Assembly (NCBI GenBank): GCA_963811905.1
Contig: CAWETK010000018.1
Span: 186,001-250,000 of the forward strand
DNA: 64,000 bases
Direction of reading: 5' to 3'
DNA from: DATFVA01 sp963811905
GTDB lineage: Bacteria > Bacteroidota > Ignavibacteria > Ignavibacteriales > Ignavibacteriaceae
In this document: one piece after another, positions 9,009 to 16,583 of the stretch
How the letters are laid out: each line of letters opens with the position of its first letter
Numbering within the stretch: position 1 is the stretch's first letter
Notes under the pieces: generated by a model
What the model was told of the DNA's origin: nothing
The model's database searches: none
What the model saw: the letters and a program-made list of their open reading frames with translations, nothing else
Position numbers and translations under genes: made by a program

Positions 9009-10195
9009 TTTTTGTTCTCCAGTTTCATTTGAACCGTCATTGGTTTATTATCCCTTAAAATATGCAGAGTTACTGTTTGACCCTTCCTGAATTCCTGGAA
9101 CACTCCGATAATCGTCTGATCATCGTTTATGCGGTAATTCTCAACCTGAACAATGATATCTCCTACTTTTAATCCTGCATGCTTTGCAGGAGAATCCGGA
9201 AGTATCTGGGTGATAATAACTCCGCGGGTTTCATCAAGGTTGTAATACTTTGCAATCTGTTCATCTATTGTCTGAATTCTCATACCGGGATCGAAATCAC
9301 GGTCGATCTTTCCATTCTCTTTCAACTCTGAGATAATTCTTTTTATTTTATCAATCGGGATAGCAAAACCCAGTCCTATACTTCCCTGGGAACCATTTCC
9401 GCCTGTAAAGATGAGTGTATTCATACCTATTACTTCACCCTCACTATTAACCAGGGGGCCTCCGCTGTTGCCTCCATTAATAGCAGCATCGGTCTGAAGC
9501 ATATTTATATAGTACCTGTTATTTATCGGTTCAAGGTTCATTCCGGTTGAGCTTATCACTCCGACTGTAACTGTGGGTTTGTCGTTTATTTCAAATAATC
9601 CAAAAGGATTGCCCAGTGCGATTACCCATTCACCGATCATCACGTCACCTGAATTTCCGAGAATTTCATAGGGAAGATCGGAAGCATCAACCTTAAGCAG
9701 GCAGATATCTGTGATTGGGTCGCTTCCCACTACCTTCGCTTTATAATGTTTCCCGTTGGTCATAGTAACCGTGATTTCAGTTGCGTTGCCGGCTACGTGA
9801 TCATTGGTTACAATGTAACCATCGGGTGAAATTATAAAGCCCGATCCAAGTCCTTTCACTTTCTCACTATATGACCTGTTATTAAAGAACTGCTTAAAAA
9901 AAGGATCGTCGAAAAATGACCCGAATGGATCACGGTACTGGCGTATCTCAGTTACATTTATCCCTACAACTGCAGGGCTTACTTTCTTCACCGTTTCTGT
10001 AATGATATTATTTCTGGAATTGGAAATGACTGAATTATCCTTATCTTTATTCTGATAGGCTGAAAGAGAGTAACTGCTGTCGGATGTCCTGAATAAAGGC
10101 TCAGGCTTATCCGGCCTGATGATCATGAAAGCAGCTGCCAGTATAATAATCACAGTCCCGGCGGTTATTATTCTTTTTTTCAACTTAGGGGTCAT
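9005..10195 (-). CDS. HtrA/Deg-type serine protease with one PDZ domain
   Basis: 396 aa. One hydrophobic anchor or signal segment at 10-26 (TAGTVIIILAAAFMII) puts the protease in the periplasm. The trypsin-like domain follows with a complete triad: His133 (TNDHVAG), Asp163 (DPITDICLL) and Ser244 (GGNSGGPL). A single PDZ domain occupies about 295-390 (VIITQILPDSPAKHAGLKVGD). One PDZ and an N-terminal anchor make it DegS-like in layout, though a quality-control role as in DegP/DegQ is equally possible. A flexible aromatic linker DPFGSFFDDPFFKQFFNN (about 89-106) resembles the LA loop of DegP. It overlaps plsY and purB by 4 bp on each side. Confidence 0.92.
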   Translation of the reverse strand: MTPKLKKRIITAGTVIIILAAAFMIIRPDKPEPLFRTSDSSYSLSAYQNKDKDNSVISNSRNNIITETVKKVSPAVVGINVTEIRQYRDPFGSFFDDPFFKQFFNNRSYSEKVKGLGSGFIISPDGYIVTNDHVAGNATEITVTMTNGKHYKAKVVGSDPITDICLLKVDASDLPYEILGNSGDVMIGEWVIALGNPFGLFEINDKPTVTVGVISSTGMNLEPINNRYYINMLQTDAAINGGNSGGPLVNSEGEVIGMNTLIFTGGNGSQGSIGLGFAIPIDKIKRIISELKENGKIDRDFDPGMRIQTIDEQIAKYYNLDETRGVIITQILPDSPAKHAGLKVGDIIVQVENYRINDDQTIIGVFQEFRKGQTVTLHILRDNKPMTVQMKLENKK

Positions 10196-10824
10196 CGTTT
10201 CACCTTCCTGATGAAGTTTTTATTTTTAATAATTTCTTTAAATGGATCAATATGTCTTACAAATATAAGAACGAGCAGGGCTATACTGAAAAGGATTAAC
10301 TCACCCTGTGTAGAAGCACGGGGGAAGGAATATTTCACTGCTATACCGGGAGAAGTCAGAATTATAATCAGTGCCATAATAGTTGCCCAGACATTAGCCC
10401 ATAAAATATCTTTCTGATAAATATAGATTGCAAACCAGAGAACTACCCATAAAATGAGGGCAAAAGGAAAGAGAAGGGAAGAGCCTCCTGCAGCAGTTGC
10501 CAGTCCGCGCCCGCCCTTAAATCCCAGCCAGGGATTGTAACAATGCGCGAATACTGCACAAAACAAGGCTATCGCAGGAAAAATAAAGTTTAATGGAAAA
10601 ATAAGGAGAGTGATGTAAACGCTGAACAGTCCTTTCAGAGCATCAATAACCATAACAATAAGTCCGATAAACTTTGAATTTGTAAGCTCATAAGAATTCA
10701 TTGCCCCTACATTCCCGGAACCTTCCTCGGTTATATTGATCCCTCTGCTTTTCTTAAGGATGATATAACCTGCAGGGAATGATCCTAGAAGGTACCCAAT
10801 AATAAAACTTAAGAGATATTCCAT
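10192..10824 (-). CDS. plsY: Acyl-phosphate:glycerol-3-phosphate acyltransferase PlsY
   Basis: 210 aa, integral membrane enzyme of phospholipid synthesis that moves an acyl group from acyl-phosphate to glycerol-3-phosphate. The three PlsY motifs are present: motif 1 near GSFPAGYII plus EEGSGNVGAMN (about 14-45), motif 2 GFKGGRGLATAAG (about 103-115), and a degenerate motif 3 in the last third. About five to six membrane spans are visible. GNVGAMN replaces the usual GNPGATN, a small departure inside motif 1. It is the first gene of the operon with htrA and purB. A TAAATTTG box lies 28 bp upstream of the ATG. Confidence 0.92.
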   Translation of the reverse strand: MEYLLSFIIGYLLGSFPAGYIILKKSRGINITEEGSGNVGAMNSYELTNSKFIGLIVMVIDALKGLFSVYITLLIFPLNFIFPAIALFCAVFAHCYNPWLGFKGGRGLATAAGGSSLLFPFALILWVVLWFAIYIYQKDILWANVWATIMALIIILTSPGIAVKYSFPRASTQGELILFSIALLVLIFVRHIDPFKEIIKNKNFIRKVKR

Positions 10825-10851
10825 TTATTATGTTTTTTTTCTGATAATCCT

Positions 10852-10859
10852 CAAATTTA
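10852..10859 (-). promoter_or_regulatory. Candidate -7 box (TAAATTTG) of the plsY operon
   Basis: The minus strand reads TAAATTTG, matching TAnnTTTG, 27 bp before the plsY start. The same box at a similar distance precedes pcm and lpdA. Confidence 0.4.
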
Positions 10860-10926
10860 ATAAAATATAGAATAAATTAACTGTTGAATGATTGAGATAA
10901 AGAATTCAGGGAAGACCATCCTGGAA

Positions 10927-10960
10927 TAAAAAAACCTGATTCTGAGAATAGAATCAGGTT
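10927..10960 (-). terminator. Intrinsic terminator of tRNA-Cys
   Basis: On the minus strand AACCTGATTCT and AGAATCAGGTT form a perfect 11-bp stem (10933-10943 with 10950-10960), followed by a run of seven T. It starts five bases after the tRNA-Cys 3' end. Confidence 0.9.
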
Positions 10961-10965
10961 ATTAG

Positions 10966-11039
10966 AGGCGCCGGTCGGATTCGAACCGACGAATAAAGGT
11001 TTTGCAGACCTTCGCCTTAGACCGCTTGGCTACAGCGCC
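10966..11039 (-). tRNA. tRNA-Cys (GCA)
   Basis: The minus strand folds as a 74-nt cloverleaf. The acceptor stem GGCGCTG/CGGCGCC has one G-U pair, the anticodon loop CTGCAAA gives anticodon GCA, and the T arm is GTCGG-TTCGAAT-CCGAC. The discriminator base is U73, an identity element for cysteine. CCA is not encoded. A TATATTTG box (11052-11059) lies 12 bp upstream and a strong terminator follows. Confidence 0.95.
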
Positions 11040-11051
11040 GTTTGCTGATAA

Positions 11052-11059
11052 CAAATATA
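11052..11059 (-). promoter_or_regulatory. Candidate -7 box (TATATTTG) of tRNA-Cys
   Basis: Minus strand TATATTTG, 12 bp before the mature 5' end of tRNA-Cys, a spacing that fits a -7 box and a short 5' leader. Confidence 0.5.
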
Positions 11060-11072
11060 CTTAAACTACCAT

Positions 11073-11101
11073 AAAAAAATAAATCCACTGAAAGTGGATT
11101 T
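11073..11101 (-). terminator. Intrinsic terminator of tRNA-Gly
   Basis: Minus strand AAATCCACT/AGTGGATTT (9-bp stem, 3-nt loop, 11081-11101) followed by ATTTTTTT. It sits just after the tRNA-Gly 3' end and separates it from tRNA-Cys, so the two tRNAs appear to be transcribed separately. Confidence 0.85.
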
Positions 11102-11106
11102 TCTTG

Positions 11107-11179
<73 letters not shown>

Positions 11180-11217
11180 AATTAAAACTTATGATAATCG
11201 CTAAATTTTTAGCGTGA

Positions 11218-11225
11218 CAAATATA
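11218..11225 (-). promoter_or_regulatory. Candidate -7 box (TATATTTG) of tRNA-Gly
   Basis: Minus strand TATATTTG 38 bp upstream of the tRNA-Gly 5' end. A TTGC lies 18 bp further upstream and could serve as the -33 element. Confidence 0.4.
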
Positions 11226-11961
11226 AAAGGATTACACCTATCTTGCAATAATTTTTCAAATATGCCTGTTATTTTTATAAATTAAAGTTGGTTGGTTGAA
11301 CTTCAGATTAAAAAATAATAAAATACACTCATTGTTATCGAATATTTGATTCTTAATTATTAATTCACCCATTCATTAAATTAATTCGTTGAGTTCGCTA
11401 AATTCGCCCAATTCGCCAATCAAAAAGCATTGTTTAATAATTCATCAATTTACCCCCCGAAATTAGTGATGAACCGTCCTTGAACCGTCTTAACTCCCGT
11501 CATAATACCACTATAATCCGCTCCTCTTCCCGGTTAAAATTCCTCGCCCCCTTGATAATGGTAGGACGTGCATTGACGGATTCATAGTTAACCTTATTCT
11601 ATCCTGGTTTATCCGCCGAAGTCCTCTAAGGTGGGTTTACCCGCAAAGTCCCCGAAGGCAGGTTATTCCAATATTGCAGCATTCGGTTACTTCCAAATTT
11701 CAAGTCGTCTCAAATTTTCGGTCCTCTAAAAATCGTAGCGATGCAAAGATGTCGATTTTAGCGGACAAAAATTTGACTTAGTATACTATAAATAATTAGA
11801 AATATGTTCTAGTTTGAAACACCCAAAATTTCAAATATTTAGTTTTTCTTCAATATTCCATCTGGCACCTGAATTGAATTAGGGGATACGGATTCAGAGA
11901 GGGCAGTAGTTCAGGATCACTTAAATAATTTCGGTATAATTTAACCAGAGAGAGGAAAGTG
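11226..11961. other. Gene-free stretch with a dispersed-repeat copy
   Basis: No open frame with coding character was found in these 736 bases. The DNA is AT-rich in the first 300 bases and then contains pseudo-symmetric GC blocks (GTGGGTTTACCCGC near 11634). Positions 11728-11786 are a copy of a repeat that recurs near 21.8 and 22.3 kb. Confidence 0.6.
11728..11786. repeat. Dispersed intergenic repeat, copy C
   Basis: AAAATCGTAGCGA...GTCGATTTTAGCGGACAAAAATTTGACT closely matches segments at 21799-21921 and 22269-22331. The flanks AAAATCG and CGATTTT are inverted repeats, so the RNA could fold. Confidence 0.65.
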
Positions 11962-12336
11962 ATGTTAGATTTCGAAAAAGAGTACAGTAGTGATATAGTA
12001 ATAATTACTGTAAATATTTCTCGTGCGACTGTCAAAGAAGCACACGAATTCAAAAAGTTCATAGATGATGAGATGAAAAAGAAAAAACTTAAGATCGTCA
12101 TCGACCTCAGTCCTTGCGATTTCCTTGATTCAACTTTCATCGGTGTACTTGTGGTTACATTGAAAAAACTGGCTGACATAGGTGGTGAATTGAGACTCGT
12201 CGAACCCCCCTCAATAGCCCACACAATTCTTACTGTAACCGGCACTTTAAATATTTTCAATACGCATAAAACTAAATCGGAAGCGATAATGAGTCTGATG
12301 GATCCTGCTCAGATCTACGATTCAATGGCTTCATAA
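11962..12336 (+). CDS. STAS-domain protein (anti-sigma factor antagonist-like)
   Basis: 124 aa, a single STAS domain like SpoIIAA/RsbV, which in partner-switching binds an anti-sigma factor until a conserved Ser is phosphorylated. That residue is visible as Ser57 in FLDSTFIGVLV, preceded by Asp56. The frame opens with GTG at 11959 directly followed by ATG at 11962. The ATG is preferred because GAGAGG lies about six bases before it. No anti-sigma kinase or phosphatase gene is adjacent, so its partners lie elsewhere. A second small gene follows after 60 bp, but a shared function is not evident. Confidence 0.85.
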   Translation: MLDFEKEYSSDIVIITVNISRATVKEAHEFKKFIDDEMKKKKLKIVIDLSPCDFLDSTFIGVLVVTLKKLADIGGELRLVEPPSIAHTILTVTGTLNIFNTHKTKSEAIMSLMDPAQIYDSMAS

Positions 12337-12399
12337 CATAATTCTATTTTCTGTTAACCATCCATTTGAGGGCTGCTCCCTTTTACAAAGGAGGCTGTG

Positions 12400-12777
12400 A
12401 TGGGTTCACAACAAATGCTGCTGATTGCTATTGGAGTAATCATCGTTGGTATAGCAATCGCCCTGGCTAATGGTACAATGAATGGTCAGGCAGAGCAGAG
12501 AACCAAAGATAATATAATTCTTGAATGTACAAATCTTGCAGCGGACGCTTTAAAGTACTACAGAACTAATACTGCTATGGGCGGCGGCGGGAATTCTTTT
12601 TCAGGATGGGAAATAAATTCCAGACTGGATACCACACTTAACGGTACATACTCAAAAGTTCTTGCAGATCACGCTTTAATTATTACCGGCAGACCGCTGG
12701 AATCGAGCGGATATAACTGGTGTATAACCACCCGCGTTGAGGATTCTGAAGTTGTATCTTCGGAAACAAGGGAATAA
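12400..12777 (+). CDS. Small pilin-like protein, N-terminal membrane helix
   Basis: 125 aa from ATG 12400 (a GTG precedes it at 12397); a strong AAGGAGG ribosome site lies upstream. The N-terminus MGSQQMLLIAIGVIIVGIAIALA is a single hydrophobic helix right at the start, followed by an amphipathic helix (TKDNIILECTNLAADALKYYR), a Gly-rich turn (MGGGGNSFSGW) and a beta-rich C-terminus with two Cys (in ECTN and WCITT). This lollipop layout resembles type IV pilins and pseudopilins. However, there is no prepilin peptidase motif (G followed by F/M-T-x-x-E) before the helix. I recall similar short proteins in Ignavibacteria-type genomes without assigned function, so pilin-like is a structural description only. 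Confidence 0.75.
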   Translation: MGSQQMLLIAIGVIIVGIAIALANGTMNGQAEQRTKDNIILECTNLAADALKYYRTNTAMGGGGNSFSGWEINSRLDTTLNGTYSKVLADHALIITGRPLESSGYNWCITTRVEDSEVVSSETRE

Positions 12778-12787
12778 CCAGACGGTT

Positions 12788-13318
12788 TTATTTTCTCGAT
12801 CCGTGCCTGTAACCCCTGTAGGGGAGTGAGTGATTAATCGTAATGAATGAATTCGGATCAACTTTTTCAATAAGCGAAACAATTCTTTTTTGAAATTTTC
12901 TCGGAGCCACAAGAACAATTATTGAGACTCCACCTGCTCCGCCTTCACCAGGCAATATAGTTACACCAAACTTTGATTTCCTTAATTCATTTGCAATCAG
13001 ATCAGTATGATGACGCGAGATGATATTAAGCTGAATGAACCCTAATCCGATCTTCTGTTCAATCGATATGCCTATTATGTTCCCCAGTGCAAACCCTGCT
13101 GCATAACCAAAAAGATTAGGTATCTGGTCAAGATGCTGCATTATGTATCGCATTGCAAAGATCCAGATAAGCACTTCAAAAAAACCGGTTATACCTGCGA
13201 AATATTTTTTACCCTGCACAACGAAAATTGTCCTCATTGTGCCTATGCTTACATCACAGATTCTCATCATCATTATCAGAACTGCTCCGCCAAGAGAATT
13301 CAGAATTATATCAATCAT
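12788..13318 (-). CDS. UPF0316 family membrane protein (DUF5698/DUF2179)
   Basis: 176 aa. The N-terminal half is hydrophobic with about three membrane helices (1-85) and includes the family stretch RICDVSIGTMRTIFVVQGKK. The C-terminal half is a soluble DUF2179 domain (about 95-170) with GVTILPGEGGAGG and IVLVAPRKFQ, a fold thought to bind small ligands. Length and order match UPF0316 proteins such as B. subtilis YebE. The role is unknown in the family. It is convergent with the pilin-like gene and divergent from pcm. Confidence 0.85.
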   Translation of the reverse strand: MIDIILNSLGGAVLIMMMRICDVSIGTMRTIFVVQGKKYFAGITGFFEVLIWIFAMRYIMQHLDQIPNLFGYAAGFALGNIIGISIEQKIGLGFIQLNIISRHHTDLIANELRKSKFGVTILPGEGGAGGVSIIVLVAPRKFQKRIVSLIEKVDPNSFITINHSLPYRGYRHGSRK

Positions 13319-13373
13319 TGGATCCCGAAATTATTATTTGCAGTGCAAAATTAAAGAATTATAAATAATTATT

Positions 13374-13381
13374 TATCTTTG
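13374..13381 (+). promoter_or_regulatory. Candidate -7 box (TATCTTTG) of pcm
   Basis: TATCTTTG matches TAnnTTTG and ends 26 bp before the pcm ATG. A TTAA lies 19 bp upstream where a -33 element would be. Confidence 0.4.
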
Positions 13382-13407
13382 TGTGACTTAACTTTTCCCG
13401 GAAAATA

Positions 13408-14043
13408 ATGTACGAAAATGAAAGAAGCGATCTTGTAGATAAATTAAAAAAGAGGGGCATTACTGATGAAGCTGTACTCGGTGCGGTTTCAGCAGTGGAA
13501 AGGGATAAATTTATTCCTGATGCACTGAAAATACATGCATATAAAGATATTGCACTCCCGATCGGTTACGGTCAGACTATCTCACAACCATATACCGTTG
13601 CTTATATGACCCAGGCGCTGCAGTTGAATCCTGGTGAAAATGTTCTGGAAATAGGAACAGGTTCCGGTTACCAGGCTGCGCTGCTTGAAATAATGGGTAT
13701 GAAAGTCTACAGCATCGAAAGACAGTTCGAGATTTATATAAAAACGCAGAAATTATTTGATAACCTTGGTATCAGGGTGCATACTAAGTACGGTGATGGA
13801 ACTATCGGCTGGGAGGAATACGCTCCCTATAATGGAATAATCGTTACAGCCGGTTCGCCTTCTGTACCCGTCTCATTGAAAAAACAGTTGGCAGTGGGGG
13901 GGCGTCTTGTAATTCCAGTTGGTAATAAACAGAGTCAGATCCTTAAAATCATCCGGAAGATTGATGAGGATGTTTTTGATGTCCGTGATATTCCTGAATT
14001 TGCATTTGTCCCCCTGATCGGCAGAGAAGGATGGAACAGGTAA
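13408..14043 (+). CDS. pcm: Protein-L-isoaspartate O-methyltransferase
   Basis: 211 aa, as expected for bacterial Pcm (about 208-215). It uses S-adenosylmethionine to methylate L-isoaspartyl residues and starts repair of aged proteins in the cytoplasm. The SAM-binding motif I is VLEIGTGSGYQAALL (about 79-93). Upstream is the PCMT signature GYGQTISQPYTVAYM, and the post-motif I acidic residue is in YSIERQ. The gene is monocistronic with its own TAnnTTTG box. Confidence 0.95.
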   Translation: MYENERSDLVDKLKKRGITDEAVLGAVSAVERDKFIPDALKIHAYKDIALPIGYGQTISQPYTVAYMTQALQLNPGENVLEIGTGSGYQAALLEIMGMKVYSIERQFEIYIKTQKLFDNLGIRVHTKYGDGTIGWEEYAPYNGIIVTAGSPSVPVSLKKQLAVGGRLVIPVGNKQSQILKIIRKIDEDVFDVRDIPEFAFVPLIGREGWNR

Positions 14044-14129
14044 TTGTTTTGGCCGTATAAGCTTTATGAAATATTGATGTATTTAGGAATCGTTAAAAGC
14101 CAGATTGATTGAGGAGGCAAAAAAAAGAG

Positions 14130-14198
14130 TTGGCTAAAGGATTCGGTAGAGGTCTTAATGCATTAAGCGTAAAAACAAACTTCCTTCAACGAGGATGA
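14130..14198 (+). pseudogene. ParB-like N-terminal relic or micro-ORF
   Basis: A TTG-initiated 22-codon frame preceded by GAGGAGG reads MAKGFGRGLNALSVKTNFLQRG. The first 12 residues match the start of ParB/Spo0J proteins (the conserved LGRGLNALI-type segment that contacts ParA). Nothing ParB-like follows the stop. It may be a fragment left by a rearrangement or a chance match. The ribosome site and the close match make it worth noting, but the evidence is short. Confidence 0.3.
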
Positions 14199-14224
14199 AA
14201 TAACGCTTCACTAATGTGCCGTGG

Positions 14225-14608
14225 TCATAACAGAGATTTTACTTCTTTAATTACTCTTTCCGCAAGTAAAATGGAGCTTTTACAAATCTCTTTATCCGGA
14301 TAAAATAAAGGAAGTGCACTGCCAATTGGATATTTCGTCGGCAAATATACACTATCCATAAAATCGCATTCATCTTCTGTTAACTCAAGCATTATCTCAT
14401 TCTTTGCCAGTATAGTCTTTAGTTCTAGAATATTATGAGTTTTTTTAAATGGAATATATTTTTCAATAAAAAGGGATTTTAATGCTTTTTCTATAGACTG
14501 TTGAATATTCTGAAGACACGGATTATATAGATCGCTCTCAAGGAGAATTTTTGCAGCTTCAAGATTTTCTTCTGAAAATGTCAGCCAATTTTTAGTTTCC
14601 TCTTGCAT
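14225..14608 (-). CDS. HEPN domain protein (partner of MNT)
   Basis: 127 aa, an all-helical HEPN domain (PF05168 type). Visible is NWLTFSEENLEAAKILLE and the segment QQSIEKALKSLFIEKYIPFKKTHNIL, where the family's Lys/His surface lies. The Rx4-6H RNase motif of toxic HEPNs is not clearly present: the equivalent is K-K-T-H. Its start overlaps the end of the nucleotidyltransferase gene by 17 bp, as in MNT-HEPN toxin/antitoxin modules. Active toxin or a non-toxic substrate-binding partner cannot be decided from sequence. Confidence 0.8.
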   Translation of the reverse strand: MQEETKNWLTFSEENLEAAKILLESDLYNPCLQNIQQSIEKALKSLFIEKYIPFKKTHNILELKTILAKNEIMLELTEDECDFMDSVYLPTKYPIGSALPLFYPDKEICKSSILLAERVIKEVKSLL

Positions 14609-14891
14609 AGATCACTTCTCCGGTGGCAACTTCATTAGCGAAAAAACTATTTTTATTTTCCATTAGAATAGGGAATATATCAATTGCTATTTCTTTTGAA
14701 ATATCCCTGATAAGTTTTCTGTATTTTAATGCAAGGGTTAAATAATTATCCGAACTGTTTTGTACGACCGCGATGTCAATGTCGTTGGGGGAATCACTTC
14801 TATTGAATGACCCAAATATTATAATCCTTTCGATTTCTGCCTGTCCTCTTAATGAATTGACTATTCTTTTTTTTAGTTCAGTTTTATCCAT
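14592..14891 (-). CDS. Minimal nucleotidyltransferase (MNT)
   Basis: 99 aa, a pol-beta-type minimal nucleotidyltransferase. The signature GSFNRSDSPNDIDIAVV carries Gly27-Ser28 and the metal-binding Asp37 and Asp39. Such proteins act as antitoxins by adenylylating the partner HEPN protein, as shown for the MntA/HepT family. It is upstream of and overlaps the HEPN gene. No promoter box is obvious upstream of 14891. Confidence 0.85.
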   Translation of the reverse strand: MDKTELKKRIVNSLRGQAEIERIIIFGSFNRSDSPNDIDIAVVQNSSDNYLTLALKYRKLIRDISKEIAIDIFPILMENKNSFFANEVATGEVIYARGN

Positions 14892-15522
14892 ATTGTTGCC
14901 TTTTTTAATTGATTAAATATAAAACAATGTGAACTTATTTGCCATTTAACGGCTGCGTCTGTTTTTGGAATATCTCTTATCCACTCATATTTGATGACCA
15001 AAAAAATAATACGATCGTAGATATCTGTATGCTCTTAAAAAAAAATCTTTCATTGACCAAATAATTTTTAATAAAAACTGTATAGTTATGCTCTCAGAGG
15101 CTTTTTGAACTTTACAACTTTGAACAGAAGATCACAGGCACGTAAAATGTTGTTAGTAAAGTAAGTACAGCACCCAAAAAGGAGCCCGGGATTTCGGGCT
15201 CTTTTTTTTAATCTAGTGAGACAATAAGGAGACAATTCCTCGACTTATCGGCGAAATCCCTTTTCATATAGCTTGCTTGAAAGTATCATTGGTTGGAACT
15301 TTGTTAAATAAAATAAATCTATTTTTTCAATTTACACTTAAACTAAAAGTTGATATATTGATCTTGAAATAAATAGGGATAGGGGAGGATTTATTTTTTA
15401 GCGGGAAAAATTATCAGACCTGATTTCTTATTTCCCTTTAATAATAATCCTGGTTGAATTTGATAGATGCGAGGTTACTATTAATTAACTAATTAATTAT
15501 CAAATAAAACAGGGAGAGTAGT
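14892..15522. other. Intergenic region with orphan terminator
   Basis: No coding frame is apparent in these 631 bases. The one clear feature is a strong intrinsic terminator at 15182-15209, pointing right, with no plus-strand gene for more than 1 kb before it apart from pcm. This suggests a short transcript starting somewhere after 14950. Confidence 0.55.
15182..15209 (+). terminator. Orphan intrinsic terminator
   Basis: GAGCCCG/CGGGCTC (7 bp, 6-nt loop) followed by eight T. The complementary strand also ends in CCTTTTT, so it may work in both directions. Confidence 0.8.
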
Positions 15523-16569
15523 ATGGTTGGAATAGTCGGATTTGGTTCTTATCTCCCAAGATATAGAGTTAAAGTCGAAAACATTTCTAAAGAGTGGGGA
15601 GCCGATCCAGAAGCAATTAAGCGAGGTTTGTTATTGTATGAGAAGACCGTTCCGGGTCTTGATGAAGATACTATAACTATCTCAGTTCAGGCAGCAAGAT
15701 ATGCCCTGCAGCGGTGCGGGATAAATCCTCAGGATATTGGTGCGGTTTATATTGGTTCTGAGTCGCATCCGTATGCAGTAAAACCGAGCGGTACGATAGT
15801 AATAGATGCACTCGGGATAGGACCCCATGTCCACGTTGCAAGTTATGAATTTGCCTGCAAAGCCGGTACAGAAGCAATGTATGTGGCCTATGGTTTGGTA
15901 AAAGCAGATGAAGTAAAGTATGCTTTGGCCATAGGTGCTGATACTTCACAGGGAGCCCCGGGCGATGCACTCGAATATTCTGCATCAGCCGGAGGATCTG
16001 CTTTTATAATCGGAAAAGAAAAAGTCGTAGCTGAATTTTTATTCACTCACTCATATACTTCAGATACTCCTGACTTCTGGAGAAGAGAAGGAGAATTCTA
16101 TCCAAGGCATGCCGGTCGTTTTACCGGGGAGCCTGCATATTTCAGGCACGTGGTTAATGCAGGGAAGAGTCTTCTTGAAAAATCAGGAATGAAGCCTGAA
16201 GATTTTCAATATGCTGTATTCCACATGCCGAATGGAAAATTTCCACAGATGGCAGGTAAACAGCTTGGCTTTACAAAAGAACAGATTGAAACCGGGTGGA
16301 TAGTTCCCTGGATGGGTAATACTTATTCGGGTTCGTCTCCTACGGGATTGTCGGCAGTACTTGATGTGGCAAAACCGGGAGACAAGATATTTATGGTTTC
16401 CTTTGGTTCCGGTGCTGGAAGTGATGGATTTATTTTCCAGGTTACTGATGAAATACTGAATGTTCAGGATAAAGCGCCGAAAGTAAGAGATATGCTTGAT
16501 AATGATAAGATATACCTTGATTACGGTCAGTATGCAAAATTCCGTCGTAAAATAATCTTGAATGAATAG
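15523..16569 (+). CDS. Archaeal-type hydroxymethylglutaryl-CoA synthase
   Basis: 348 aa, thiolase fold, the length of archaeal HMG-CoA synthases (about 350) and shorter than the eukaryotic or Gram-positive mvaS type. The enzyme joins acetyl-CoA and acetoacetyl-CoA. The nucleophile is Cys112 in FACKAGTEAMY, and the His of FHMPNGKFP is the second catalytic residue. GSFPTGLS-like and GSGAGSDGF segments close the active site. The ATG has a GGGAGAG ribosome site. It is first in an operon with a thiolase 14 bp later and a DUF35 protein that overlaps the thiolase. These three form the channelling complex known from methanogens. No other mevalonate gene is in the window, so direction and purpose are open. 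Confidence 0.9.
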   Translation: MVGIVGFGSYLPRYRVKVENISKEWGADPEAIKRGLLLYEKTVPGLDEDTITISVQAARYALQRCGINPQDIGAVYIGSESHPYAVKPSGTIVIDALGIGPHVHVASYEFACKAGTEAMYVAYGLVKADEVKYALAIGADTSQGAPGDALEYSASAGGSAFIIGKEKVVAEFLFTHSYTSDTPDFWRREGEFYPRHAGRFTGEPAYFRHVVNAGKSLLEKSGMKPEDFQYAVFHMPNGKFPQMAGKQLGFTKEQIETGWIVPWMGNTYSGSSPTGLSAVLDVAKPGDKIFMVSFGSGAGSDGFIFQVTDEILNVQDKAPKVRDMLDNDKIYLDYGQYAKFRRKIILNE

Positions 16570-16583
16570 AGGGAGAAATAAAA

